DNA from: Prostheceraeus crozeri
Lineage: Eukaryota; Platyhelminthes; Polycladida; Euryleptidae
Direction: 5' to 3'
NCBI GenBank assembly: GCA_907163375.1
Contig: CAJQUW010001708.1
Span: 186,001-250,000 of the forward strand
Length of the DNA stretch: 64,000 bases
Of the stretch, positions 35,688-48,375 are shown piece after piece. Within the stretch, counting starts at the first letter, position 1. The number at the start of each line of letters is the position of its first letter. The notes beneath the pieces were generated by a model. It ran no database searches. It saw nothing but the letters and a program-made list of their open reading frames with translations, and was not told the DNA's origin. The position numbers and the translations under genes were made by a program.

Positions 35688-36207
35688 ATGAATAACCCTG
35701 CTCTCTCTAAAGCGAGAAATCAGAGGAATTTGATTTGTGAAACTTTATCAGCAAGTTCCGTTGCCACTGTGTCAAAGATTTTCAATACAAAATATGCCTT
35801 TATACGATATCTCTGGATTATATTCATTATTGGCAGCTTATGTACGTTTTCCTTAAATTTGACCTTACTCGTCAAGAGTTATATGTTAGAAGCAGTTACG
35901 GTGCAGGATTCAGCAATCGGCAGACCATTTGAGTTCCCAGATATTCATGTTTGTCCACAACTACCTTTGTCCTACAGCAGCATTCGACAAAAAGTCGTCA
36001 ACAATGACAGTTCATGGCGCGCTATCTCGGAGACTATGGCACGAATCGATACAACAATAAACTTGCTGAATGGACAACTGACTAAAGAAGAGGTCATACA
36101 AATGAAAATGAGAGCATTTTGGGAGACTTTAAATATAAGTGATATTTATGAGACACTTTCTCTTAAATCCTTCGAGAGCATTTTGATGTTTCGAGTGAAT
36201 GGAAAAG
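35688..36207 (+). CDS. DEG/ENaC-family sodium channel, exon 1
   Basis: The start codon at 35688 opens a 173-codon exon. Residues about 40-66 (FIRYLWIIFIIGSLCTFSLN) form the first membrane span, and RPFEFPDIHVCPQLPLSY is the FPaVTiCn-like post-TM1 block of the family. The exon ends at a good donor (GGAAAAG then GTAAGT) after LMFRVNGK, leaving one base of a codon. It belongs with the exon at 43229. The product is predicted to be a trimeric, amiloride-sensitive-type cation channel in the plasma membrane, gated by ligand, proton, peptide or force; the stimulus cannot be read from sequence. Confidence 0.75.
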
Positions 36208-36637
36208 GTAAGTGTTGAATATATCTGACATTTGATGACGCAATGATTAAGATTGTTTTCTAAGCAGAGCAGAGGTAAAGTTTGAGATGGCTGCAATTTT
36301 AGTAACAGAGAAAAAGAAGCAGGGAAGATAAGGGAAGATATATTTTAACCAGGCAGCAGAGAAGATAGAACCTGATTCAGCCTTAAGTATCCAATCTATC
36401 CGATGACATAGCTGGTTGCACTTTTGAATGCTTAGTTAAATGTTACTCATCCTACTCATTTTTAAAAAAAATTGATAAATAATAGAGTAACAACACATAC
36501 TTCCCAATTAAAAGACCACCGTGCTGGTTGTATCAGATAAAACGAAAAACAAACGTTCGTAGAACCGAATGGCTGATGACATGCGCACCGAATTGATCAA
36601 TAGTTGACGATACTTGTTTCCATAAACAAAGTGCTAA

Positions 36638-38405
36638 TAAGGTGCCAGCCCACCCAGCGGAAACCCACTTGCCGAAAACCCACTTAGCGGCGCTGTCTCG
36701 TGTCGTTTATCCATCATGTTAACATCTGCAAATAACGTAGCCTATGTATGTACCAGTAGCGTCTTCTCCGTACCTGCGAGGCCTTCGGCGCATCCTCAAA
36801 AAATAATTTTCCAACAATTATAAAAATGAAAAGTGTCATCATTCATTTAAATTCGATAGCTTCTCGTGACAGCTGTGCACAGCTTTCCGTCTCAAAGTCA
36901 GACGCTCAACCTCATTGAACAGTTTTGCAGCACACGCTCGAATCACAGCTGTTTTCTTCGAACTAGACACACAAACTGGTCGTGTGTTCAGACGGAGCAT
37001 TGATGTTCAGACAGAGCGAAAGAGAGTTGTGTGCGTGTGAGGCAGCAAGCGCACGCGCCCGCGACAATATTGGCTTCTCCGATAGACATGATGCTTTGCC
37101 TTCTCCAATTTGTGCAATGAAATTCTACGCGATTCGTGATCGAGGAGCGGTATCTAAATATAGTAAGGGAAGCGCAACTCAATTGTTCCTGAATTCGCTT
37201 TATGTCAGAGAGGCCACTACGTCAACAGCAGTAGATGGCTGACGTTCGGACAAGACTGCGATCAGATGATGAGCGTTCTCCAATGAATTCGTTCGCCGAT
37301 GTGTACATACTGAGGCAACTGACTCGAACACCCAGATTCGTTAGGATTCAATGATTTGTTTATACGTGATTGATGTGACACTATGTTTAGTACTGCAGAT
37401 GAGATCATACCCACGCCTCTCGTCCGAAGGGAATATACTGAAAAGATGACAGCCGTCAAACAAGGTAGGCCAACACCTGATATAAAAAAAGAAAGAAAGA
37501 AATAAGAAATGCTACACAAGACATTTTAATGCATCAAAATGGTTGACCAGTGGTTGACCAGTTGCATCAGTGGTTGACCGGCCGCGAGAAACGCAAGAAA
37601 CTGTTGACCTTGCCTCCTTTTTTCTCGAGAAAATGTGGTCTGGACAGAGAGGGGATATAGTAATCAGTTCCTTGAGTAAGGCGGCTAAGAGACATGAGCA
37701 ATCACTTCTCATGTGCACATTCACTTGGCCTTAAAAATGTTCGGAAAGTTGTTATTGAAAATTCAACTTTTATGAAAATTAATGTTGCAACATAAAAAAT
37801 GTCTGGTATAGAAATAGTATTCCAATGCCGAGTGAAGGCCTATGGTCTGGGCGCACGCGACGCCACTGGTATGTACTATACATGTACTAGATACTATGTA
37901 GTGTTTTAATTAATAGAGTTTTATTTAATACAGCAATAGTGTAATATTAAAGCTAAATATTATTAATATGAAGCTGCTACAATTTTGCATAACGTTATAT
38001 TGATAGATGGATAGTAAGCGTGGATAAAGTGAAATTCTTTCATTTATTTATGTACAGGCTGCTTAGTTAAATCTAAACTTTGATGTTCCACTTCAAACAT
38101 TTTGCTTTGATTATGCTAGCCTCAAAATTCTAGTGCTAAAGATTGTTCCATTGATAAGCTAGTTGAAGGATAATCAGAGTCAATGAGTGGTTGCATTGTT
38201 CCGTATGACGTCATACTCGTAGACCTGATCAAAAGTGTTAACAACAATTAATCATTTGAAGGAATTTCAAGGAAAGGGCCATCTACGTTGTCGATTGCCA
38301 GGTCTGTAATCTATCAATTTATATGATGGATAAACGACAGCGGCCGAGACTTTCCGCTAAGTGGGTTTCCGCTAATTGGTTTCCACTAAGTGGAGTGAGA
38401 CCAAG
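36638..38405. mobile_element. non-autonomous DNA transposon in the channel-gene intron
   Basis: The ends are inverted over about 80 bp: CCACTTAGCGG, a short variable part and GTCGTTTATCCATCAT at 36690-36720, mirrored at 38325-38380. Degenerate AGCGGAAACCCACTT units lie within the ends. No transposase is recognised inside. The superfamily and target duplication are not resolved. Confidence 0.55.
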
Positions 38406-38898
38406 TTGTAAAGATTGAAATTCTCACTTTGTGGCATGTCATATTGATTGAAAAACACTTAATTGATATGTAGCCAGTTATGTGTTGCTAGAAGAGTCAG
38501 ACTCTTACAAGCTTAGTTCATTTACATTCTCAGCTCAATTCCACACATCATTGTATCTCATAATGAGTGGGAATGAAATATCCTGGCTTACCCCAAAACT
38601 GAGGCATCTGACAAACAGCCGCTTTTCTGCATATGTCCATGGAAATTTTCCTTTGTATAGATGATATTGTCAGAATGTAATGGAGGAAATTGAAAAGGCT
38701 AAGAACTCGACTGCTTGTGCAAAAGCGAAGTCTGATGGCCTATGGAGTGTGAACAATAAAATCAAAGAAATTTCAATTGTCCCAATTCACTGATGTCTGC
38801 ATCAATATTCGATTATCGTTGCTCAATAGCTTTTCAATGTCTTCTATTTTTATTTATATTAAAGCCCCACAACGGAAAATGCGAACGAATGGAACATT

Positions 38899-39160
38899 AT
38901 TATAAATGTAGAAGACATTGAAAATTTATTGAGTAATTTGAAGAAGGATAAGGTCATCGGGGTCGATGGCATCCCACCTTCATTTGGTGAGAGAGCCTGT
39001 GAAGAATTATGTGGTCCATTATGAAGAATCAACAACAAGAGTGAACCAAGAGTCACAACAAGAGTCACCAAACAACTGCTTGATCTCATTCCTGTGACTT
39101 AGGGAGTTCCCCAAGGTGGCAAATTATCCCCATTTTTGCTTTGGATAATAGGTTTTTTTT
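38899..39160 (+). pseudogene. LINE reverse transcriptase fragment
   Basis: The frame reads DIENLLSNLKKDKVIGVDGI and PPSFGERACEELCGPL, then a stop. Further on comes TKQLLDLIPVT and, after a stop, GVPQGGKLSPFLLWI, the RT block with GvPQGs.lsP. Badly decayed, sense to the host gene, and cut at both ends. Confidence 0.6.
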
Positions 39161-40350
39161 CTTTCAAAAATCAGAAATAGGTTCGTTGAAAATTCCTTTA
39201 ATGAACAGTTTTGAACGTAATTTTAAGGACTGCTGTACGATACATGGTGGCAGTGATTAACGTAATTGTATTTGTAAATACATGCAGATATTTGCATGTA
39301 TACATAATGTAGCTCTTGTCTTTTGAGGAATTGTGTTTTGCATTCTAAAATCTCTATGAATAATAGAATGTGAATAGACCAAACTAATTACGGAAGCTTT
39401 TTGTGAAATTAAATGGTCATGTGACCTCATCTAATGACATTACCGTGCTTCATCGAAAAATGACGGTGTGTAACTACGCTCTATAATCTAAATTCTAAAT
39501 GACAGGTCTACAGTAGCCTACATCTATCCGCCTACATATCTCACAATGTAAAATAACAAGTAAAAAATACATGAACTACACGCCCCTCAGTGTGTAGGCC
39601 TACTTCACCTTCTCAAAACCACGCATAGGCTCCCATAACTATACTCATGCGATAATGCCATTCTAGTAAAAAATTGGTGCAATATACATAAAAATCCAGT
39701 TAATATAATATCCAGACAAAATGCTTGAAAGAAAAGCTGGCTTAAAATTATCACATATCTTCATGTGGTTTGACTGTTTCATGCGTATAGCCCAGAGGTG
39801 AACGCGGTTAAGAAAAAAATTAATCGGTTAACCGCCAAATTAACCGCGGTTAATTGTAGGTTTCAAAATTTCAGTCTCAAAATACATAACTAAAAGCAAT
39901 CATCTTCATCTACGTGTATGTAGGCCTACCAATATGTGAGCATAGATAGGCCGAGATTGAGGAATTTTGATAATAGGCAATAGACCTTATTTGTTATAGG
40001 CTAATGAAAGTCGAGTTAAATCACAGAAGAAACAGCGAACGATTAGGACTGCTATAGCGTGAATTATAGGCCTACTAACTGCCTAGTCGTGAACGGAATA
40101 AATGATGATGTTGCTAATCTTGCTGTGATGACAAAATTCATTTTTTCTATCGGAATTATAAATAGTGAATGCGCATCAGTCGTGCAAATTATGACAAAAT
40201 TACAGTATGTAGGCGCATGAATGGTAGGATAGGATAAAACATTAGGTGATTTACATGTATGTGGACGCACATAATAAGTACGGTACGGACCTGTTTTGGC
40301 AGAAAAAAAGAATGATATTTTTAATTTGAAAATATGTATTCGTTCAACTC

Positions 40351-40590
40351 AGGAAGACTTCTTGGAGTTCAGATTCAAAAACATTATCTGCTGTGCATGT
40401 TCAGCTGTGAGTCCCATTCGCCTTTCATGGTAAATGTAGCCGAAGACAGAGAAGACTCGTTCGGAGGCATCACTCGTGGCCTGAATAGCCAGATACTTTC
40501 TCGCAAGCAACGAAAGCTTTCTAAACTTCGCTTGATTGATTCTCCACCGTGAAAGTGGATCCTTTGACTGTGAAGGTAATCCTTGTGCCT
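40351..40590 (-). pseudogene. hAT C-terminal dimerisation exon, copy A
   Basis: Same 80 codons as 56219-56458: RINQAKFRKLSLLARKYLAI, QATSDASERVFSVFGYIYHE and LTAEHAQQIMFLNLN, the hATC domain, with acceptor TTTTCAG upstream. The remainder of the transposase visible here is 41153-41473. Confidence 0.7.
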
Positions 40591-41152
40591 GAAAAGAGAA
40601 AAGATGAAAGAGTATTAATCAAAGCCTGTAAGAATTGAATTTTAGGGTGATGAACAAGTGTCACAACATGCTGCATACTAAGAATCATATATACGGGTAT
40701 AACATAGGCTTATAACTGTCATGCTATCATGTCTAGCCTGTATGATGTAATGTTTGAATGGATGAAAACTCCAAACCCTGTGATTCACGTCATAAAGATT
40801 GTGCACATTATAGACATCGTCGATATACCACAATATCCAATATATAGTAGGTCTGTAACATTGTATCGAACAACAAACAATGCTATCAAAATGCAACTTC
40901 ATGTGGGCAATTAACATTATCATGAACAATATCAGTTATGCATAATGTTGACAAAAAATGACAAAATATTATAATTAAAAGTAAAACAACATGTATTTTC
41001 ACTGAGATAGTAAAGTACAATTTTCTAACATCGTAGACGTCTTGATATTATTTTTGCAACTTCAGTCAAACAGCCTATTGCAGAGTTCATATTCCCCTAC
41101 ATAGATTTATGAAATTCATGTCAGCAAATTTCCAATGCATTCCTGTTGCAAA

Positions 41153-41473
41153 TCATGCATTTTTTGAACTTACTTGTATATAGCTATCCAGCTCATCCTC
41201 TTCTTTTGATACTTTCTTTTCAATCACATCGTCATCAAGCAGCGTAAGTAACTTGCTTCGTTTTGAACTTGGTGCTCCGGACGTGTCGTCGCGTTCGACT
41301 TCTGTTACTTCTTCATCCACATTCACTGATATCTTTTTCATTTCGTCCAATATTGTCGCGTGAACATTCAATCTTGTTTCGCGAGACAAGAATGTCAGCT
41401 TCTTGAACCTGGGATCCACGAAAGATCCCATGACATGAACACTCATGGAACCAAGGAACTCTTGGTCCTCCAC
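41153..41473 (-). pseudogene. hAT transposase C-terminal linker, copy A
   Basis: EDQEFLGSMSVHVMGSFVDP, then RFKKLTFLSRETRLNVHATI and an acidic tail. It corresponds to 52777-53073 of copy B and runs on without interruption through the site where copy B has the LTR element. The in-frame stop just upstream (after LLINLAE) is shared with copy B. Confidence 0.7.
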
Positions 41474-41545
41474 GGAAAATCATTCCGCAAGATTAATCAG
41501 CAGACGTGATTGAAACTCCTTGGCCATAGCAGTTTTGCAAGGTCG

Positions 41546-43228
41546 TTGCCCACCACTGACATAGGCTGCGACAGTTTCGACTATTTTGGAAGTAATAATA
41601 ATTCAATTCACTTTTCTGCTCACTTTTCAATTATATTTCTTTTCTTCTTTTGATCAGATTCGACTGTTTTTGTGTAATTGATAAATTATACATACCGATA
41701 AATAATCATGCTGACTTTATTAGAATTTATACATGTTTAATAATCTTCTCCGCAGGGTGCAGGCTATAAACATCGGAAGCAGAATGAGCACTTTGATCGG
41801 AAGGGATTATGCAAACACCTGATCAGCACTATTCATATAATTTGTAAACTATTAATTAAATGAAGTACTTTTTTAAATTATACTTTAAGCCCTTTTCAAT
41901 ATTTATCAATAAATAATAAAATATCAAAAATACAAATGGGAAAACGTAAACGATCGCGGAAGCTAAACGAACACTCTATTACAGTACACCAGCAATGAAT
42001 AACATTGACGTTTGGATGACAGCGTCAATGAATGAATACTGAATAATGCAAGATCGTAAGATTCCTAATGACGCGTTCCATCAATATAGATTCCACAATT
42101 TGTGTCGAAACTTTTATGACCGGTTGTATAAGCCACAATTGTCACCCGAAGAGGTCAGCTGTCACCCGGAGAAATCAGCCATCATACACGATGTTGGGCC
42201 TCCAATAAATGGAAGCTACTCACAAAGAAGAGAAGAAGCAGTGCAAAATACATTTTATCAGCTCTAAATATGAAGCATGTGAATGATTGGCAGGCTTTTT
42301 AACCACAACAAACTCCTTTCTTTCCCATGTCTCCTATTTTCTCGAGAGATTATGCTTTAATGGGTGACCTCAGCTTATTGACTACAGCGATTAAGTGCAG
42401 TTACCACTACAATATCATTGTCATCTGACATTTAAAATGTTCCGAAAACAGGCCCGCATTGACGAATAATGAGCTTAGGATCGCAAGCCTACAATGAGAT
42501 CGTTAAGCGAGAAGACTGCCTCAAAGGACTTAAAATGAATTAATGCACACATAATTGCGTTAAGGATGTTCTATGGAATTTTCATTTAGACATCTCTGAT
42601 TGAATCAGCGTCAAATAAATAATTTTAATACATTGATATTCATACTGTCTGCTGTAGAAAAAGGAATCCATTGTGGAGCGATTGTATATGGTCCTGGAGC
42701 ACGCTGCATAGATGAAAGCAGAGAAGTAGTGCGTGGCTTCACCGATTTCTGTGATTTACTACACCCCATTTTTTTGGTGCATGAAGATGAATCAAAGAAA
42801 CCTGTAGCACCACTCACAACACGACAGTCTCCGTCTTCATCAAGTTGCTTATGATATATTTACAACATGCATGCAGACTATGAATTAATTAAGATAGCAT
42901 GCACAATAGATATATAATATAATAATATATAATAGATAGAAATGACACAAACTTTAACTATGTTGTCATGAACCGACAATATTAAGTCGGCCTCAAATAG
43001 GAAGCCGCTTTCAAATTGTGGCCGCAACCAAAAGTGACACTTGTGACAGCGGCTGCTATTCGTAGAAATGCGGCTTTTTCTGCATCTATTACTGTTTTTA
43101 TTACCTACTTGATTGAAATTTGTCTTCCTCAGAGGGCGAAATACTGGAAGCATTAAGCAGTTGTTGGCATCAGTTTCTCAAAAGCTTTCTAATCTCACAT
43201 TGTACTGTATTTTTCGTTTACCTTTCAG
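41546..43228. other. remaining intron sequence, nothing recognised
   Basis: Two short open frames (42046-42267 and 42600-42854) show no family match and are not needed for the channel protein, since its two exons join in phase. Confidence 0.4.
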
Positions 43229-44394
43229 AGTACAATTATTCAGAGATGACCATCACGCCTCACTGGGAGCATCTCTTCTGCTTCACATATATTCCGAAGA
43301 CAGGTGTTAAGAATATTGACTTGATGATTTTTACCGACGCTGGAAATGTTGTTTACAAATTGCCAAATATAATCTTCGGGGACTCTGCTGTAAATACCAT
43401 TCCATTCACTGGCTTACCCAATCCCTTAAAAAGTGGCAGTTTTGTCTTATACTCTACTCCTCGGGGTGAATATCCTTCGTCATTGGATGGCTCTTCAAAA
43501 GTTGTTACCGGGACGGGAACAGAAAATCACGTGTTTGTCCAGCAATCACATTACGAAGCAATTTCTACCAGCAGAAAACCTTGTCTTTCTAAACAGGACC
43601 CGGAAGTGTTCGTCAACCTCCTCAATGTCAACTCCACAGTCACCTACAAGTACTCAAAGTGGACTGTCTCCAGCAAATGGCAATCAAAATATGTAAAACA
43701 AAGTTGTGACTGCTGGTTGCATGATTTTCCTCGCCTAGCCATTTCTGCCAATGATACATTGCCATTCTGCTTTGACCTGAGGCCCTTTTGGAAGCTGAAT
43801 AATACAAATACAACTCATTTACTTCAGCGACGTCGATGCGTAGAAAAGTCTTTGAACCTCATAGAACATGAGCTGAGTGACAACTTTCATGCATCCAAAA
43901 CTGAATGCCTATATTCGAAATATCAATCATTTGCCTACAGTGCGACTTGGCCTCCATCTATTCTAGGAAATGAGATAATTTTTTCACATTTGGAGCCAAG
44001 AATGTTTGCGATGTCTAAGTTGGGGCTATCTACACCCGGTCTTCTTGGGTTTTATCAGGCATACAATGAGGCATTCTATGAAACCTACAAAGTACTTCAT
44101 GTGATGTATTCGCCACATGCCACTCCCTTGATTATGTTGGTTGGTCAAGACAATTTTCTGACCATGAAAATAAGTCCGAGGGATCCTATTGCAAAAGTAA
44201 CCAGCGAGTCTTTGAGTTATATTTTAAGTAAACTTCTGTCAGATCTGGGAGGAATTCTTGGATTATACATCGGTGTCAGTGTTCTAGCATTCTATGAACT
44301 TGTTGCGATTGTACATGCAATTGGTTGTGCGTATAAATTAAGTAAAAGCAAAGTTTCTCCAACTGCAATGAATCTTGAGATGGTGAAAGTGTAA
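43229..44394 (+). CDS. DEG/ENaC-family sodium channel, exon 2
   Basis: Begins after TTTACCTTTCAG and continues the protein in phase: EYNYSEMTITPHWEHLFCFT. The extracellular domain has fewer cysteines than vertebrate ENaCs; QSCDCWLHDFP matches the CxCxP part of the cysteine-rich region, and NDT, NTT and NST sequons are present. The C-terminus has LSKLLSDLGGILGLYIGVSV then LAFYEL, the pre-TM2 and TM2 block with the GxS selectivity filter (GVS). With exon 1 the protein is 561 residues, a normal family length. The cytoplasmic tail is short. Confidence 0.85.
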
Positions 44395-44675
44395 ACCGCC
44401 TTCTACAATTCTAATAATTTCGCTGTTGATGTGAACTTGCAATTGTAAATTTGATGAAATTCCAATTGTGCATCAATTTCAATACAGCTATTAACTAGCT
44501 CTCACTGACACCATTACCAGATGCACGTCTTTAATCGAAGTTTAGTATAATCAGCATCCAAATAGTTTTAGGGTTCAAAGTGTCTGCGTGTGGAAAAAAA
44601 TAAGATTCAAAGCCCATTAAATGATTTTTGTCACAATCATTCAGTGAGTGATCAAGTAACAATTATGTTATGATT

Positions 44676-44681
44676 AATAAA
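44676..44681 (+). terminator. poly(A) signal of the channel gene
   Basis: AATAAA about 280 bases after the stop codon, followed by a T-rich stretch; the first canonical signal downstream. Confidence 0.5.
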
Positions 44682-44984
44682 GTCTATCTCTAATTGCTGT
44701 GGCCGCCAGACCTTCGTTTTTGTAACTTTGCAGTTTTAGCCGACTTTTTTGGTCCGAGTGCGGTTTTGCTTGAGGTTCGCAACCATTTGAATACGGCTAC
44801 AAATTATACTACATAGGCTCTGATCTTATTTTAAGATTCACTCGACATGTCTTCCTGCTTGCGGTCACGGTATATCAGAATAGAATTCAGAAGCTCATTT
44901 ATACAGCTTTTAAATAAATGATGCATGTATTTTCATAAGTGAATGTCTTCATATTCGCAAATATACATGTATATGCTATAAAGC

Positions 44985-45205
44985 GCTCATTACCAAACAC
45001 ATACAAAGGATTGATGCCAAAATATTTTTGGTATGCGGTCTTCCATCAGCCAACCACAGAGAGAGTTGTTCGTATCGTTACATACCAAACACATGCGAAC
45101 ATATAGGAAAGAAAGCCAATATTCGTATGAAAAACATGCCAAATCTCTGTAAAGATGCGAGAATCTCGCATAAATTGCTAGTTTCAAATGTATGCGAATT
45201 GAATG
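44985..45205 (-). repeat. GGTATG/CGTATG dispersed repeat, copy 1
   Basis: In reverse complement it shares GAGATTCTCG, TTTACAGAGAT, GGCATGTTTTTCAT and GTATGTAACGATACGAAC with 59258-59400, then CCAAAAATATTTTGG with 60145-60160. Probably a MITE; its ends are not clear. Confidence 0.5.
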
Positions 45206-45640
45206 TTTGCATGTAATTTTAGTATCCAGTGATGTAAAGTGCACGATGTATATTTCGAAATATGAATACATGTACTTGCTTTTCAAGCTGTAGGTATGAC
45301 TCGCGCCCGCAAAGGAAATTGACAATAATCTATCTGGACTTACATTATTGTCAATAACTTGTCCCATTTATAAAATGCTGTGAAATTATTATTATAGCAG
45401 AAATCGCTTTTCATGACTTTTTCTGCAGTGGTTTTTAGATCCATTGAAAATATCACCTTTTGGAAGGAGACCGACCATGCGCATGAGTCATAAGAGATCA
45501 TATGTAGTGACATTAGCGTTCCGGTTCGTCAAGAAGCTTTGACGTCACTACTCTCCCATACTTGGGGATTGATGCGTTGCGGCACTTTTAGCCCATATGC
45601 CCTTCTTGCCCAAAGTGGTTATCCCCACAAGCCAAATGAC
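45206..45640. other. no recognised feature
   Basis: Nothing beyond short palindromes is seen here. Confidence 0.3.
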
Positions 45641-45850
45641 GTGATTATGTCGTCTACTAGACGTCTAATTTCCCGTCTTGCTTAGTTGTCTTAAAGTCGT
45701 AAATAATGACCGATGTGTGTCGAGATTAAGACGACTTGATTAGACGATATAGCGACGATACTTAGACGTCTTAGAAATACCTATATAATTTCTTCTAATC
45801 GTCGAAGCTCAAGAACAGAATATATAATCCAGAAACATTTTATTGATCAA

Positions 45851-45994
45851 TTACAATTGTTTTGAAGTTCCACCGGAAATTATGCTCTGCACTATGGTCG
45901 ACTTCCTCTTGGCGATCTGACCCATTCGCTTGAGCACTTCCCCCGAAAGTTTGTCGATCACTTTTATTTCCTCAGTAGCTTGAATTCGGTGAAT
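45851..45994 (-). CDS. possible terminal exon, unknown protein
   Basis: After a good acceptor (TTTATTGCAG) the minus strand has 47 codons and a stop: IHRIQATEEIKVIDKLSGEV, LKRMGQIAKRKSTIVQSIIS, GGTSKQL. AATAAA follows within about 10 bases of the stop. The helical, basic tail resembles the C-termini of Myb/SANT or MADF-type transposon proteins, but that is a guess. I found no upstream exon with confidence. Confidence 0.35.
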   Translation of the reverse strand: MHRIQATEEIKVIDKLSGEVLKRMGQIAKRKSTIVQSIISGGTSKQL

Positions 45995-47690
45995 CTGCAA
46001 TAAACAGAAGAAATGCTTCATTATTCAGGTAGAATAGGAAACTTAAAAACTTGAGAAAAATTTTGACTTTTGATTTATTTCAAAAGTTTGCGGAAAATAG
46101 AGGGAGCGCTTCACTACTGTCTACTCTAGCATAACTCATCAGATAGAATTATTTTTATCAATTCATATTCCTTCTCTATCGCAGGAAACAAACGATATTC
46201 GTAACCATCGTTGTCAAAAACATATACGAACTTACCTTTCAATTTGTAACTTATTACATTGCTACATTATCTTCAAAGTCTTCTACATTGTATGTATGTG
46301 ATATCTAAGTCAATCGAAAACATCAATTGATTTTTGAAAACTTCTGATTCTATTGATTATTCAAAACTAAGATGTTCTATATTCGATATTTTCTTCTGCT
46401 TCTTTGGAAATATATGTAAGTAATCAGAAATGTATTAACTAATAACACTAGAAGTGCCATTATCCCTTCTATGCATATAGCTGCGAGGCAACGTATTGCG
46501 ACAAATCAGTCAGTATGTCTGTGGTAACTCTGACAGATCAATATGTAATAGATTTTGACCCGAATCGGAGGGAAATATCAACTAATCAACCGAAGGCCGT
46601 TTTGGCAAACGCTTCGGGCACAGCAATAAAGCCAAACCAAAGTCCCGAGGTCCCCTAAGAGCGAAGAAATTCGCAACAAATTAATTGATATCAGATGACG
46701 CTATATAGTTTTATTGACAACAAAATCATTTTTCTTTTATTTTTTGCGATTTCATTAAGCTTCAACATTTAAATCATATAATTTCGTGAAAATATAACTA
46801 ATACAGCATAATGTAGTTAATTCACTTAAACTTAGGCAATGAAAGGAGTATATGTAAACATCTCACCTGCAGCTCTGGCAATTGATGATGTTAATCATCC
46901 AAAAACATTTTGTTGTCAGAATGCATCAAACTATTGTCTTGTTTCTCACGAGATGACACTCAAAGCCCTGGTTTTCAGCGACGAAGGTAGGAGATAAAGT
47001 CAAGTCACTAAATATGAGGTGAACCAAATCACAATATATTTTGCAAGATGATAACGGCAAAAGCCTAGTCGGCGACTTGAAAATACAAAATAAATGATCT
47101 GTAAATTGATTGTGGAGGTCGAATATGGTTCGCGGATATGAGTTCCTCTAAATGTCCAAAGAAAAGATGGTGATCAAGGCGTCGTTCAAGAAAATTTGGT
47201 CTAAGTCGTAGACGTTTCACTAAAACTGTAATGCTAGACATGAATCACGTTCGATGCGCAGAGTAGCCAGGAATGAAATGAAGACCGTTTGCACGTTTCC
47301 TTTCTCGCTGTCATGTGATTATCGATGGTGACGGGTCGATTGAAGGTCAGTCGCTCAGGCGGGAGTGGGGAAATAATCTGTGCGCAGTTCTCCTCTATTC
47401 GGAAATGAAATGCGATGGGTATACACTGACCGCTTTATCTTAACGCTGCGTAAATCATCGAAAGACAGACAGTCCATGCATCGAATTAGCACAGCCGTAA
47501 AAAAGACTTACTGCATGATAATCTTAAAATGTTGCAATTATAATCTATTCCAAATGCAGTGTCAAAATTGCGATTCTTCAGATGTCAACCATGAATCCTA
47601 TTAATATAAGAGATGCATGGGTAGAAATTAATGATGAATTTTTACTTTATATTATTTTCGAAGATAAGCAATTCAAAAATAAAACATGAG
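45995..47690. other. no recognised gene
   Basis: Mixed-composition sequence; one possible donor on the minus strand at about 46868 (CTGCAG then GTGAG) has no convincing coding sequence before it. Confidence 0.3.
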
Positions 47691-47960
47691 AGAGAGAGAG
47701 AGAGAGAAAGAGATGAAGCAAAGCTAGATTCTGATACATGAGGCGAGAAAAGAAATGAAGGAGGAAGATAAAGATGATGATTGAAGAGAATTAATCAAGG
47801 AATAAGATATAGAAGTATAAAAAGAAGTGATGAGGAAAGAGAAGAATAAGAGGAAGATAAAGGTGAGAAATGAGGAGACAGAGAAGAGAAGGAAGAAAAT
47901 GAGGAGAAATCAAGAGAGAGAGTGAAAAGAAGAGAAATGCTCAGAAAGAAGAAAATCTCG
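47691..47960 (+). repeat. GA-rich purine tract
   Basis: Pure (GA)n at 47691-47708, then about 250 bases of AGAAG/GAGGA-rich sequence. Open frames over it are composition artefacts. Confidence 0.8.
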
Positions 47961-48154
47961 GTGAAATCACCGAGATAAATAAAGACAATAAGTATCAAAT
48001 ATCCATATATTATATCTTTGATTTGAATACAATGAGCATGATGCACAAAGTGACGTCTCCAAAGACTTTTTTATGTAGCCAACGTACATATTTTTTAAGT
48101 TTTCAACGCATTTTATTTATCTTACTTATATAACCCTGTGAAACTGGAAAACAG

Positions 48155-48375
48155 TGCAGGCAACGGAGGCACTTCACTAAGATGTGGTGTGTTAGCAACG
48201 TTCAGGCAACGTGTAAGCAACTGGTCAAAAACAACGGTGTTTCAGCAACCTCGAGGCAACATCAAGGCAACTATGTAAAAAATGATCGTGTTTCACCAAC
48301 GTTTTGGCAACGTGTAGGCAACCATTTTTGACAACCGGCAACCAAAGGCAACCGTGGCGTCGTTCAGGCAACGTT
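48155..48375 (+). repeat. GGCAAC repeat cluster
   Basis: Nine GGCAAC words, often as AGGCAACGTG or CAGGCAACG, at irregular 10-40-bp spacing. Confidence 0.6.

Larger units (their letters stand above)
39793..41545 (-). mobile_element. hAT element copy A, 3' part only
   Basis: The end CAGAGGTGAACGCGGTTAA begins at 39793. From there to about 41545 the sequence is nearly identical, in reverse, to 52710-57014 of copy B minus the LTR element, including the C-terminal exon (about 40351-40590) and intron. Homology stops at about 41545, so the 5' half and the other end are missing. No matching target duplication was seen. Confidence 0.8.
36208..43228 (+). other. 7.0-kb intron of the channel gene
   Basis: Donor GTAAGT at 36208 and acceptor TTTACCTTTCAG at 43228; both exons are in phase 1, so they join directly to VNGKEYNYSEM, which fits the family. 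The intron holds a ~1.8-kb inverted-repeat transposon, a LINE fragment and half of a hAT element; the rest (41550-43228) shows nothing I recognise. Confidence 0.7.

Noticed and set aside
37000-37720. Several frames of 60-90 codons on both strands
   Set aside because: They lie inside the non-autonomous transposon of the channel intron and show no family pattern.
42046-42854. Middle exons of the channel gene (frames at 42046 and 42600)
   Set aside because: Exons 1 and 2 join in phase to a complete family sequence, and neither frame resembles the family.
47795-48046. Serine/leucine-rich frame on the minus strand
   Set aside because: It is the reverse of a GA-rich tract and a composition artefact.
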